Origin: Bacteroidaceae bacterium
GTDB lineage: Bacteria > Bacteroidota > Bacteroidia > Bacteroidales > Bacteroidaceae
NCBI GenBank assembly: GCA_017940185.1
Contig: JAGAZE010000037.1
Span: 1-34,633 of the forward strand
DNA length: 34,633 bases
Reading direction: 5' to 3'
Shown: positions 14,733 through 22,748 of the stretch, in pieces
Numbering within the stretch: the first letter of the stretch is position 1
Layout: every line of letters starts with the position of its first letter
Notes under the pieces: generated by a model
What the model was told of the DNA's origin: nothing
Seen by the model: only the letters and a program-made list of their open reading frames with translations
Database searches by the model: none
Program-made: the position numbers and the translations under genes

Positions 14733-17508
14733 AGAGGTCTAGTTGTATGGTGTCGTGGTTGTCGTGGAGTGGTTGCGTCTCCGTCTGTGTCGGCACCTCG
14801 GGATGCTCAGCCTGCGGTTGTGTGTAGGCATCGTGCTCTTCGGTGGTGGTGTCGGCATCGTGGTGTTCCGGCTCTGCCTCTGTTTCAGGCATGGTGGGGA
14901 GGTCGTCGGGCGTGTCGGCTTCTTCGTTTTCCTCGTTCTGCTCGGGCACATGCAGTGTTATCTCGTTGATGCCGAGCGTGGTGATGCGTTTGCCCTTGGC
15001 CTTGAATCCCTTCACGCCCACGAAGGTCTCTGCGTCGATGTCTATGTCGGGTCGCACGGCATCGACGCCGGAATAGCTGATATGGAACTGCGGCCGTTGC
15101 GCATCGGTGAGACACACCAGACGCGTCTCGGCATTGTCGCCCAGGAAGTTCTGGTGTCGGCGTATAGCTTCCATGACGAAGCGTTTCAGGTAGGGGAATC
15201 CGTTGTTGTCGGCGTCGTAGAGCACGGCGGTCCACACCTTGTCCTTGTCCCACTTCTCAATGCGCAGTATATTGTCTTCGTAGTGGTTGTTGGGGTCGAT
15301 GTTGGTGATGTAGAAGTCGCCGTTTTTCAGTACTACGAGTATGCTGTCGTCGTCGTAGAACTCTCCGAGCAGTCGTCCGCGTTCGTCGTAGTTGATGCGG
15401 TTGATATCGGCATCGAACCACACTTTCCTTCCCCCCAGCGTGGAGTGTCCGTGGCTCTTCAGTCCTATGCGTACCACGGGGAACTTTGTCAGGATGTTGC
15501 CTCTGGAGGCTCGTCCCTTGATGGCTATCTCCGAAAAGTCTTTCTCCAGGAAGGGCTTCTTGCGCTTTGGCGAAGGCTCGAGCGTCACCTTTATCACCTC
15601 TGCCTCGCCGTTGGGGTTGGCGGTGAAATAGCTGATGCGCGAGCCTGGCGTGCCCATGGTGAGATCGTAGTCCTTGTCGCGTGTGATAGAGCTCACGAAG
15701 AAGCGCTTGATGTAGTGCAGTCCCTGTTTGCCATCGCGATACACCACATTATATATGGTGCGCTTGTCGTTCTTCTTGAACACCTGGAGGTGGATGATGT
15801 TCTTGCCCACAAATAGTTTGTCGGCCACGCGCACCACCTTGTATTTGCCGTCGCGGTAGAAGATGATAATGTCGTCGATGTCGGAACAGTTGCACACCAG
15901 TTCGTCTTTCTTCAGACTGGTGCCTATGAATCCCTCCTGCCGGTTGATGTACAGTTTCTCGTTGGCTTCTACCACTTTGGCTGCCACGATGGTGTCGAAG
16001 TTGCGTATTTCTGTCAATCGTGGATGGTTGTCGCCATATTTGCTCTTGATGTAGCAGAACCAGCGCACCGTCACATCTGTCATGTGGCTCAGGTCGTGTT
16101 CTATCTGCTTCACCTCGTCTTGCAGGCGCAGCATGTTTTCCTCAGCCTTGTCGGCATTGAAACGCAGTATGCGTTGCATCTTTATCTCCATGAGACGCAG
16201 TATGTCGTCTTTGGTCACCTCGCGTATCATGTCGGGGTAGAACGGCGTGAGCCGCTCGTCAACATACTCGCAGGCGGCATCCATTGTGGGAGCATTCTCG
16301 AAGGGTTTGCCCTTGTAGATGCGCTCTTCTATGAATATCTTCTCGAGCGAAGCGAAGTGCAGTTGTTCGAGCAACTCCTGCCGACGTATCTCCAGTTCGC
16401 GTTGTAGCAGCTGCTTGGTCTGCTCTGCACTATGGCGCAGCAGGTCGCTCACGGTGAGGAAGCGCGGCTTGTTGCCCTCGATGACGCAGCAGTTGGGTGC
16501 GATGTTGATTTCGCAGTCGGTGAAGGCGTAGAGCGCATCAATGGTCTTGTCAGAGGAGATGCCCGGTGCCAGGTGGATGAGTATCTCCACGTTGGCGGCG
16601 GTGAGGTCTTCCACCTTACGCGCCTTTATCTTGCCTTTCTCTATGGCGCGTGTGATGCTGTCGATAAGGCTTTCCGATGTTTTCGAGAAGGGTATCTCGC
16701 GTATGACGAGGGTGCGCTGGTCTAGTTTCTCAATCTTTGCTCTCACCTTCAGCGTGCCCCCGCGCATGCCGTCGTTGTAGCGCGACACGTCGATGCTGCC
16801 GCCGGTGGGGAAGTCGGGGTAGAGTTCGAAGGGTTCGCCTCGCAGACTCTTGATGGCAGCATCGCACAGCTCGTTGAAGTTGTGGGGCAGTATCTTCGAC
16901 GACAGGCCTACAGCAATGCCTTCCGCTCCCTGTGCCAGCAGCAGCGGGAACTTGGCGGGCAGGGCGATGGGCTCGCGGTTGCGGCCGTCGTAGCTCTTCT
17001 TCCATTCGGTGGTCTTGGGGTTGAAGAGCACGTCGAGCGCAAATTTCGTCAGGCGCGCCTCGATATATCGCGGTGCGGCTGCTGCCGATCCCGTGAGTAT
17101 GTTGCCCCAGTTGCCTTGCGTGTCGATGAGCAGGTCTTTCTGCCCCATCTGCACCAGCGCGTCGCCTATAGAAGCGTCGCTATGAGGATGAAACTGCATG
17201 GTGTGGCCTACGATGTTAGCCACCTTGTTGAACCTGCCGTCGTCCATGCGCTTCATGGAGTGGAGTATGCGTCGCTGAACGGGCTTCAGCCCGTCGCCGA
17301 TGTGTGGCACGGCGCGCTCCAGGATGACGTAGCTGGCGTAGTCGAGAAACCAGTTCTGATACATGCCGCTGAGGTGATGCACGGCCGCTGCGTCGAAGCG
17401 GTTGACAGGCTGATAGTCGGTGTGTGCCTCTTCGTTGGGAGAGACAATGTCGGCGGAGGCATCGAGAGCCTCTTCTTCAGGCTGTATAGGGTCGAAGTCG
17501 GTATCCAT
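14713..17508 (-). CDS. parC: DNA topoisomerase IV subunit A
   Basis: 931 residues. Together with ParE it decatenates daughter chromosomes. The N-terminal breakage-reunion domain contains GLKPVQRRILHSM, the helix region HPHSDASIGDALVQM (107-121) and the active tyrosine Y148 in AAAPRYIEARL. The C-terminal half is a diverged beta-propeller (repeats such as VVRVADKLFVGKN, GKQGLHYIKRFFV, SHGHSTLGGRKVW). It resembles the Bacteroidota ParC rather than GyrA. The last ~80 residues are an acidic, His/Thr-rich linker ending in QLDLF (922-926), which fits the beta-sliding-clamp binding consensus. At the position of E. coli GyrA Ser83 it has Ala112, and Ser110 stands where GyrA has Gly81. It is first in a four-gene operon. 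Confidence 0.93.
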   Translation of the reverse strand: MDTDFDPIQPEEEALDASADIVSPNEEAHTDYQPVNRFDAAAVHHLSGMYQNWFLDYASYVILERAVPHIGDGLKPVQRRILHSMKRMDDGRFNKVANIVGHTMQFHPHSDASIGDALVQMGQKDLLIDTQGNWGNILTGSAAAAPRYIEARLTKFALDVLFNPKTTEWKKSYDGRNREPIALPAKFPLLLAQGAEGIAVGLSSKILPHNFNELCDAAIKSLRGEPFELYPDFPTGGSIDVSRYNDGMRGGTLKVRAKIEKLDQRTLVIREIPFSKTSESLIDSITRAIEKGKIKARKVEDLTAANVEILIHLAPGISSDKTIDALYAFTDCEINIAPNCCVIEGNKPRFLTVSDLLRHSAEQTKQLLQRELEIRRQELLEQLHFASLEKIFIEERIYKGKPFENAPTMDAACEYVDERLTPFYPDMIREVTKDDILRLMEIKMQRILRFNADKAEENMLRLQDEVKQIEHDLSHMTDVTVRWFCYIKSKYGDNHPRLTEIRNFDTIVAAKVVEANEKLYINRQEGFIGTSLKKDELVCNCSDIDDIIIFYRDGKYKVVRVADKLFVGKNIIHLQVFKKNDKRTIYNVVYRDGKQGLHYIKRFFVSSITRDKDYDLTMGTPGSRISYFTANPNGEAEVIKVTLEPSPKRKKPFLEKDFSEIAIKGRASRGNILTKFPVVRIGLKSHGHSTLGGRKVWFDADINRINYDERGRLLGEFYDDDSILVVLKNGDFYITNIDPNNHYEDNILRIEKWDKDKVWTAVLYDADNNGFPYLKRFVMEAIRRHQNFLGDNAETRLVCLTDAQRPQFHISYSGVDAVRPDIDIDAETFVGVKGFKAKGKRITTLGINEITLHVPEQNEENEEADTPDDLPTMPETEAEPEHHDADTTTEEHDAYTQPQAEHPEVPTQTETQPLHDNHDTIQLDLFADADV

Positions 17509-17549
17509 TGTGGTATGTGGTGATTGTCGGTGGTGATAGTGTTATCCTG

Positions 17550-17557
17550 CAAAGGTA
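17550..17557 (-). promoter_or_regulatory. -7 promoter element for parC operon
   Basis: Minus-strand TACCTTTG, 42 bp before the parC ATG. The only TTTG upstream is about 31 bp away, too far for the consensus, so the -33 element is not identified. Confidence 0.55.
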
Positions 17558-17662
17558 GTGAAAAAATGCTGTTTTACTCATTGCCTGACAAAGATTTTGC
17601 CCCTTGGGAGCTGTTTTCGCCTTGCTGCATACTAAATAAACCGTTGCTGCCGTTATCACATT

Positions 17663-18292
17663 ATGAGAACAATACAGTATGGCATGGACAATGCCCGGCG
17701 CATCATCGACCACTATTATCCCTCTTCTTCGCCCTTGTGCGACGTGCTGTTGCAGCATAGCACGTCGGTGATGCAGCGTGCCCGGCTTATTGCGGCCAAT
17801 CATCCTGAACTGGGTCTTGATACAGACTTCCTTGTGTGTGCCGCCATGGTGCACGACATAGGCATTGTGCGCTGTCATGCACCTGCCATCCATTGCCACG
17901 GCACCGAACCTTACATCTGCCATGGTGTGCTGGGTGCTGCCATGGTGCGCGACTATTTCACCGTGCTACCTGCCAACGACTTGCTGTCGGGTACGATGAG
18001 CACCGACGTGACGCTGGCCGAACGCTTGGCGCGTGTATGCGAGCGACACACCGGCGCGGGTATCACCGCCAGACAAATACGCAGTCAGCAGTTGCCTTTA
18101 CCCGAGCGCGACTATCTGCCCGAGACGCTCGAGGAACAGGTGATATGCTATGCCGATAAGTTCTACTCCAAGACGCGGCTCACCCACGAGAAGACGCTGG
18201 AAGAGGCTGCCCGCAGCCTGCAGAAGTTCGGCGAAGAGGGCGTACAGCGCTTCCTTGAGTGGCAACGACGCTTTGAGCCGACGCTCGGATGA
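17663..18292 (+). CDS. HD-domain phosphohydrolase
   Basis: 209 residues. The metal-binding HD fold is recognisable: H32 (LLQHSTSV), HD at 64-65 (AAMVHDIGI, an HDIG-like motif), a later His (CHGVLGAAMV), VCERHTGAG, and CYADKFYSK supplying the final Asp. Family members remove phosphates from nucleotides or cyclic nucleotides; some are conserved hypothetical 'HDIG domain' proteins. The substrate here is unknown. Start at 17663 (MRTIQYG) or 17684 (MDNARRI). It stands alone, divergent from parC and convergent with the SH3 protein gene. Confidence 0.85.
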   Translation: MRTIQYGMDNARRIIDHYYPSSSPLCDVLLQHSTSVMQRARLIAANHPELGLDTDFLVCAAMVHDIGIVRCHAPAIHCHGTEPYICHGVLGAAMVRDYFTVLPANDLLSGTMSTDVTLAERLARVCERHTGAGITARQIRSQQLPLPERDYLPETLEEQVICYADKFYSKTRLTHEKTLEEAARSLQKFGEEGVQRFLEWQRRFEPTLG

Positions 18293-18300
18293 AAGCGTAC

Positions 18301-18351
18301 ACATAGCAAAAGCAGTGATATTGAGAACCGATATCACTGCTTTTGCTATGT
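18301..18351. terminator. Perfect 21-bp hairpin between convergent genes, containing a dispersed repeat unit
   Basis: Positions 18301-18321 are perfectly complementary to 18331-18351, with a 9-nt loop. Short A-run and T-run sequence lies inside the arms, so it can terminate both the HD gene and the convergent SH3 gene. Its left arm contains CAAAAGCAGTGATATTG, the same unit that forms the tandem array at 27276-27341. Confidence 0.8.
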
Positions 18352-18389
18352 CGTTGGGCCTGGAAGCCGTAGCGCGGGAGTGTAGTGAG

Positions 18390-18893
18390 CTATTTAAGGA
18401 AGCCTACTCCACCGCAGTTGTGGCAGTGCTGCTTTTCGCTGCATCCGCTGTGGAGGCAAAAGCGCGCCGAGCACATGCATGCTCCCGAGTGATATTCTCC
18501 GTCTTCGTCTGTACACGGGCGGTTGAAGAATCCCCGTCCGCCACACGACGGACACCTCTTAATGAGTCGGCGGAGATATTTTTTTGCTACCCATCCTTCT
18601 TCTTGATGACACGACATGGCCGTGCCGCCGCAGTTGACATATATCACCTTCACAAAGCCATTGCGCTCGGTGCCGGCATATTTCACTATATCGCCCACGT
18701 CGAGCTGCTGCCGGGTGTCTATCCCTGAGCCTACCCAACCGTCGGCCTGTGCGACTGCGTAGTTTGTTCCCGGTCCTGTGCGCACGTTGACGTGTGTACC
18801 TGTCGACACAAAGTATATCTGCGCCTGTGCTGCGCGTGGAGCGAGCATGCCGCCGAGTAATGCGCAGAGTACTATTTTCCAGTGCAGTCTCAT
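18390..18893 (-). CDS. Secreted SH3-like domain protein with cysteine-rich CxxCxGxG zinc-finger-like tail
   Basis: 167 residues. Signal peptide about 1-24 (KIVLCALLGGMLAPRAAQAQ). A bacterial SH3-type domain follows (about 28-105: VNVRTGPGTNYAV, VGDIVKYAG, GFVKVIYVNCGGTAMSC, EEGWVAKKYL), commonly a cell-wall or protein-binding module. The last 55 residues hold nine cysteines, including CPSCGGRG (114-121) and CHNCGGVG (157-164), the pattern of DnaJ-type zinc centres. This fusion of an exported SH3 domain to a DnaJ-like Cys module is unusual; an exported zinc site or disulfide cluster are both possible. It is last in the nusB operon and overlaps the DUF5606 gene by 4 bp. Confidence 0.8.
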   Translation of the reverse strand: MRLHWKIVLCALLGGMLAPRAAQAQIYFVSTGTHVNVRTGPGTNYAVAQADGWVGSGIDTRQQLDVGDIVKYAGTERNGFVKVIYVNCGGTAMSCHQEEGWVAKKYLRRLIKRCPSCGGRGFFNRPCTDEDGEYHSGACMCSARFCLHSGCSEKQHCHNCGGVGFLK

Positions 18894-19348
18894 TCTGCTT
18901 CCGCCTTTTTCTCTTCGCGGTCTTTGATATTGTCGCCTTCGGTGGGCTGCAGGTCGTCTTCAAAGTCGGTGATGCCGTTGGCCACGAGGATGTCGTACCA
19001 CTGCAGCAGCTTGCGAATGTCGCTGTCGTGCACGCGGTCGCGGTCGTATTCGGGCAGCACCTGAGCAAAGTAGTCGTGCAACTCGCTGGTGGGGCATTTC
19101 TTATAGGCTATCGACACTTTGCCGCCCTGCTCCTTTTCTCTGAGGTTGGCCATCACCTCCATGAGGGGTTTGTCTTCGCCCTCGGTATACATCACGATAT
19201 CGGCCAGACTTGTTATACGGTCGCGCTCGAAGGCTGGGAAGCGGCGATGGGTCTCGTCGAGGGCTTCCACGATGAGGCGTGCGTTGGCATGGGTGAGCAG
19301 TTTGTATAGTCCGGGACGGCCTGCGATGGCCAGAATGGTTGTCTTCAT
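18890..19348 (-). CDS. DUF5606 domain protein
   Basis: 152 residues, opening MKTTILAIAGRPGLYKLLTHANARLIVEAL and continuing with ITSLADIVMYTEGEDKPLMEV and a C-terminal helical part (DIRKLLQWYDILVANGITDFE). This is the conserved Bacteroidota family DUF5606, cytoplasmic and of unknown function. Its C-terminal tail is highly charged (EGDNIKDREEKKAEAE). It lies 18 bp after coaE and overlaps the next gene by 4 bp. Confidence 0.85.
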   Translation of the reverse strand: MKTTILAIAGRPGLYKLLTHANARLIVEALDETHRRFPAFERDRITSLADIVMYTEGEDKPLMEVMANLREKEQGGKVSIAYKKCPTSELHDYFAQVLPEYDRDRVHDSDIRKLLQWYDILVANGITDFEDDLQPTEGDNIKDREEKKAEAE

Positions 19349-19366
19349 AGGAAAATCGTTTTGTCG

Positions 19367-19984
19367 TTAAATGGTGTGTGAGTTGTTGTAGTCTGTCTGC
19401 ATGTCGCCGATGCGTTGCAGCAGGTTGTCAATCTGTGGTGTGAGGGGTGTGGTTCCGTCGTTGTCAACTACGAGGTGTGCCATCTGTCGCACGCGCTCTT
19501 GCGGCCACTGGGCGTCTATCCACTGACGTGCCTGTGTCGGTGTGATGCCGTCGCGCTGACAGATGCGCTCTATGCGCACCGCATCGGGACAGCAGACACA
19601 CACGATACACTGTACCACGTGGGCGTAGCCGCTCTCAAAGAGTATGGCACTCTCCATCCACGTGTAGGGCGAGGCAAGGAAGTCGGCAATCACCGCCGGA
19701 TGTACGATGGCGTTGACGCGCGCCTTGTTGTCGTCGCTGGCCAGCAGGTAGCGCGAGAGCAGAGCCTTGTCGATGTGTCCGCAGGGTGCAATGTTGGCAC
19801 CGATGGTATCCGACAGTTGGTGTTGCAACGTTGCCGAGGTGCGCATGAGGCGCTTGGCCTGTGCGTCGCAGTCGTAGATGCTGATACCGCGCTGCTCGAG
19901 CAGACGGCATACATACGACTTGCCGCTGCCTATGCCGCCGGTGACAGCCACGCGGAAGCGCTGTGGGGTAGTGGTGAAGCCCAT
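19367..19984 (-). CDS. coaE: Dephospho-CoA kinase
   Basis: Last step of coenzyme A synthesis, phosphorylating the 3'-OH of dephospho-CoA with ATP. 205 residues. The P-loop is GGIGSGKS (16-23), followed by RGISIYDCDAQAKRLM, the substrate-binding region with DCDA. Later come NAIVHPAVIADF, ESAILFESG and QRDGITPTQARQWID, the CoaE signatures. It starts 2 bp after the ybbR stop, consistent with coupling. Confidence 0.95.
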   Translation of the reverse strand: MGFTTTPQRFRVAVTGGIGSGKSYVCRLLEQRGISIYDCDAQAKRLMRTSATLQHQLSDTIGANIAPCGHIDKALLSRYLLASDDNKARVNAIVHPAVIADFLASPYTWMESAILFESGYAHVVQCIVCVCCPDAVRIERICQRDGITPTQARQWIDAQWPQERVRQMAHLVVDNDGTTPLTPQIDNLLQRIGDMQTDYNNSHTI

Positions 19985-19986
19985 GT

Positions 19987-20964
19987 CTATCGCTCTTCTA
20001 TGAGGAAGCTCACCTCGTTGATGTCGGTCTTTGCCTGCCGGGCGTAGGCGGGTTTGTGCCGCAGGCGTATGCGCACCTTGTCGCCTTCGGTGTTGACCAC
20101 GTCGTTGTAGTCGGCCACAATCTGGAAGTCACCCTCCTTGGCTGTGGCGTAGCGACTGGTACCCACTACAAACTTCACCTTCGCCGTCGACGGGAACAGT
20201 CGCAGGTGCTTGTCTTCCGGTACGTTGACGACGCTGATGGGCACCTCTAGTGTACGCTCGGTGAGCAGCTCGGCCATAACGTCGACGTATACCTTCTGCG
20301 GCACTATCTTAGCTCCGCGAATGGTTTGCAGACGCACTTCGTAGCGTGCGCTGTCGCTGATGTCGGTGCGGTTGAGCGGTTCGGTGTAGACGGCGGTGAT
20401 GCTGTCGAGCAGTCCGTCGGCGGCATACACAGTGACCTTGTCGGGTGTGAGGCGCGTGTGGGTGAGCATGTAGCTGGCGCTCGGCACCAGATTGCCCTGC
20501 AGGCGAATGGGCACCACTTTATGGTTGCCGTGGTTGAAGAACACCTCCAGCCGCTCGGGTTTCACCGAGAGAATGTGTGTGGAGGGCGACAGCTGCTGCT
20601 TCACCATGCGCAACAGGTCGGCATTGCTGATGGTGAACATTCCGTTGCTGCGGGCATATTGCTGGAAGTTGATGCTGATGGGCTTCACGCCTTTGCCGTA
20701 GAAGTATTTGGCCAGTGTGTAGCCCTTGTCGCGCAGAGTGAGGCGTAGCGTGTCGTTCACATCGCTTGTCACCACCACGTTCTTGGGCACGTTGGTAATC
20801 TGTATGGGCACCAGCAACTCCTTCTCCATCTCTTCGTTGAACGATATCATCATCCACATGAGCGAGCTGAGGATGAGGAAGAAGATGAAGACAAGCACCT
20901 TCTTGCTGAGCAGATATCGCAGGAAGGTGGTCACTGTAGACAGTGCGGAGCGTAGTGTTGCCAC
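19987..20964 (-). CDS. YbbR-like domain protein (CdaR family relative)
   Basis: 325 residues. One membrane segment near the N-terminus (VLVFIFFLILSSLMWMMISF, about 24-43) acts as an anchor. The rest is extracytoplasmic YbbR-type beta repeats (VPIQITNVPKNVVVTSDV..., VPISVVNVPEDKHLRLFP...). In Firmicutes the YbbR protein CdaR regulates the c-di-AMP cyclase next door; here no cyclase gene is adjacent, so that role is not supported. The nusB-yajC-ybbR-coaE order is common in Bacteroidota. Confidence 0.88.
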   Translation of the reverse strand: MATLRSALSTVTTFLRYLLSKKVLVFIFFLILSSLMWMMISFNEEMEKELLVPIQITNVPKNVVVTSDVNDTLRLTLRDKGYTLAKYFYGKGVKPISINFQQYARSNGMFTISNADLLRMVKQQLSPSTHILSVKPERLEVFFNHGNHKVVPIRLQGNLVPSASYMLTHTRLTPDKVTVYAADGLLDSITAVYTEPLNRTDISDSARYEVRLQTIRGAKIVPQKVYVDVMAELLTERTLEVPISVVNVPEDKHLRLFPSTAKVKFVVGTSRYATAKEGDFQIVADYNDVVNTEGDKVRIRLRHKPAYARQAKTDINEVSFLIEER

Positions 20965-20986
20965 GGCGAGGGGTGGAAAAGAGGGG

Positions 20987-21328
20987 TTACTTCTGTTGCG
21001 GTTGGTTGGTTTGCAGTGCGCTCACGTCAGCAAACACATAGGAGCGGTCTACCTCAATGGTGACGCCGCGAGCTATTTCCACTTCCACCTTTCCGTTGGT
21101 GTCGACGTGCTTCACGGTACCATAGATGCCGCCGCCCGTCACCACCTTGGTGCCGGCTTCTATCGAGTTCTGGAACTGGCGTATCTGCTTCTGTTTCTTC
21201 TGCTGCGGGCGTATCATGAAGAGCCACATGATGACGAAGATGGCTACCATCATGATGAGAAAGCCCATGCCTCCGCCGCCCTGCGGTTGTGTACCGCCCT
21301 GCTGGAGCAATAGTTGTAGTGTGTGCAT
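20987..21328 (-). CDS. yajC: Preprotein translocase accessory subunit YajC
   Basis: 113 residues. A Gly-rich start (QPQGGGG) precedes one membrane helix (MGFLIMMVAIFVIMWLFMI), then the cytoplasmic signature RPQQKKQKQIRQF and EAGTKVVTGGGIYGTVKHV, ending with ITIEVDRSYVF. YajC binds SecDF at the translocon. It lies between nusB and ybbR with short gaps. Confidence 0.95.
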   Translation of the reverse strand: MHTLQLLLQQGGTQPQGGGGMGFLIMMVAIFVIMWLFMIRPQQKKQKQIRQFQNSIEAGTKVVTGGGIYGTVKHVDTNGKVEVEIARGVTIEVDRSYVFADVSALQTNQPQQK

Positions 21329-21353
21329 AGGGTTGTAAATATTGTTGGTTGTG

Positions 21354-22466
21354 TTATTCTATTTGTTCTTTTTCTTCTTCAGCCGTTTTTTCTTTGTCGG
21401 GCGATGTCATGGGCTTGAGCATCTTGCCCTTGGCAATGAGTCTGTGTGCTATGGCATCGAGCATGGCGTTGATATAGGTGGCCGACTTGGCGGTGCTGTA
21501 CACCTTGGCCAGTTCCACATATTCGTTGATGCTCACGTTGACAGGAATGTTGATGAAGGTGGTCATCTCGGCCAGTGCTGTCTGCATGATGACTACGTCC
21601 ATGTAGGCCAGGCGCTCAAAGTCCCAGTTTTCGGAAATGTCGCGCATGTACTGATGGTATTCCTCTGCGCGTGTGAGTGAGGCGTGTAGCAGTTTTTCGG
21701 CAAACAGCTTGTCGTCTTCGCTGTGCCATGCGGGCAGCAATTCTTGCTGTGCGCCGTTCTTCTCGCGGAAACGGCGGATGGTTTTCAGCACGAAGTCGTC
21801 TACCACCATTTTGTCATCGTTCCAATAGAGACTCTGCTCTTCGAGCAGGGTGTCGAGCTCATCGTTGTCTTGGATGAAGAGTTTGTAGAGCTTGCGCCAC
21901 AATTCACGGTCGGCATCGTAGTCGGGTGCCTCGTCCTGAGTGAGATACTGGTTGTAGATGTCACTCTGCTCTATGCGCTGACACACTTTGCGCACCACGT
22001 CGATGTGTTCTTGCCAGTCGGGGTTGTGTGCGGCAGTGTATTCCTTGAGTGTCTCATTGTCGGCCAGCTGGCGTGCAAAGCGGTTGTCGATGAAGCGCAT
22101 CGACGGACGTTCGCGTCCCTCGCGCACAGCTATGATGGTGCTTACATCGTAGCGGTGGGTCATCTCATTGTGCACGGCCACGATAAACGACAGCAGCAGA
22201 TGATAGAGTTCGTAGGCTTTGTTTAGACTGAAATGCAGTTCCTTCTCCACACTGTCGATACTCTTCTGCAGCAGGCGTTGGTGCTCATCGGGGGTGATGC
22301 CGGTCTCGTGCAGTGCTTGCTGAACCGAGCGACCGCGAAGCTGTGTGACCGACGTCTTACTGTCGAGCAACGATTGCTCATCGGCCAAAAGGTCGAGGTT
22401 GGCATTCTGATAGTAGGCGTATGTCAACTGAACAATCTTGATGCGAATGAGTTCCCTGTTTATCAT
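21354..22466 (-). CDS. nusB: Transcription antitermination factor NusB, long Bacteroidota form
   Basis: About 370 residues (ATG 22478 adds four). It begins MINRELIRIKIVQLTYAYYQN, the Bacteroidota NusB start, and carries the C-terminal NusB core (LAYMDVVIMQTALAEMTTFINIPVNVSINEYVELAKVYSTAKSATYINAMLDAIA). NusB with S10 binds boxA RNA to promote rRNA antitermination. Most Bacteroidota NusB proteins I recall are near 300-310 residues. Here a helical, Gln/Ser/Thr-rich stretch (about 28-68) interrupts the N-terminal region, and the tail is a Lys/Glu extension. First gene of a six-gene operon. Confidence 0.9.
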   Translation of the reverse strand: MINRELIRIKIVQLTYAYYQNANLDLLADEQSLLDSKTSVTQLRGRSVQQALHETGITPDEHQRLLQKSIDSVEKELHFSLNKAYELYHLLLSFIVAVHNEMTHRYDVSTIIAVREGRERPSMRFIDNRFARQLADNETLKEYTAAHNPDWQEHIDVVRKVCQRIEQSDIYNQYLTQDEAPDYDADRELWRKLYKLFIQDNDELDTLLEEQSLYWNDDKMVVDDFVLKTIRRFREKNGAQQELLPAWHSEDDKLFAEKLLHASLTRAEEYHQYMRDISENWDFERLAYMDVVIMQTALAEMTTFINIPVNVSINEYVELAKVYSTAKSATYINAMLDAIAHRLIAKGKMLKPMTSPDKEKTAEEEKEQIE

Positions 22467-22504
22467 GTGTGAGAGCAACTAATGAGTGTACAACGAAGTT
22501 TCTG

Positions 22505-22535
22505 CAAAAGTAGGGTCTTTCTCTTTGTCGTGCAA
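22505..22535 (-). promoter_or_regulatory. Promoter of the nusB operon
   Basis: Minus-strand TTG (22533-22535), 20 bp, TACTTTTG (22505-22512), a good match to the Bacteroidota consensus, 26 bp before the ATG at 22478. Confidence 0.75.
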
Positions 22536-22625
22536 GAAACGGCGCAGGAAAGTTGCAGCCGGCAGTGCTGTGCGGGGTAGGGGAGAGGGACGTTTCATGC
22601 TCAAAAAAAAATAGTGCACAGGAAA

Positions 22626-22655
22626 TTGTCAAATCATAAATAAACCTTACCTTTG
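22626..22655 (+). promoter_or_regulatory. Promoter of the rplY-pth-S4 operon
   Basis: TTG (22626-22628), 19 bp, TACCTTTG (22648-22655). The leader to the rplY ATG is about 87 nt. Confidence 0.75.
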
Positions 22656-22748
22656 CCGCGCTTTTCTGAAATCTAACGATGAGAAAGTTATCGTGTGATG
22701 GCGAATTAAGCAGTAATCAACAACACTTAATTTAGAGTAACACAACCC

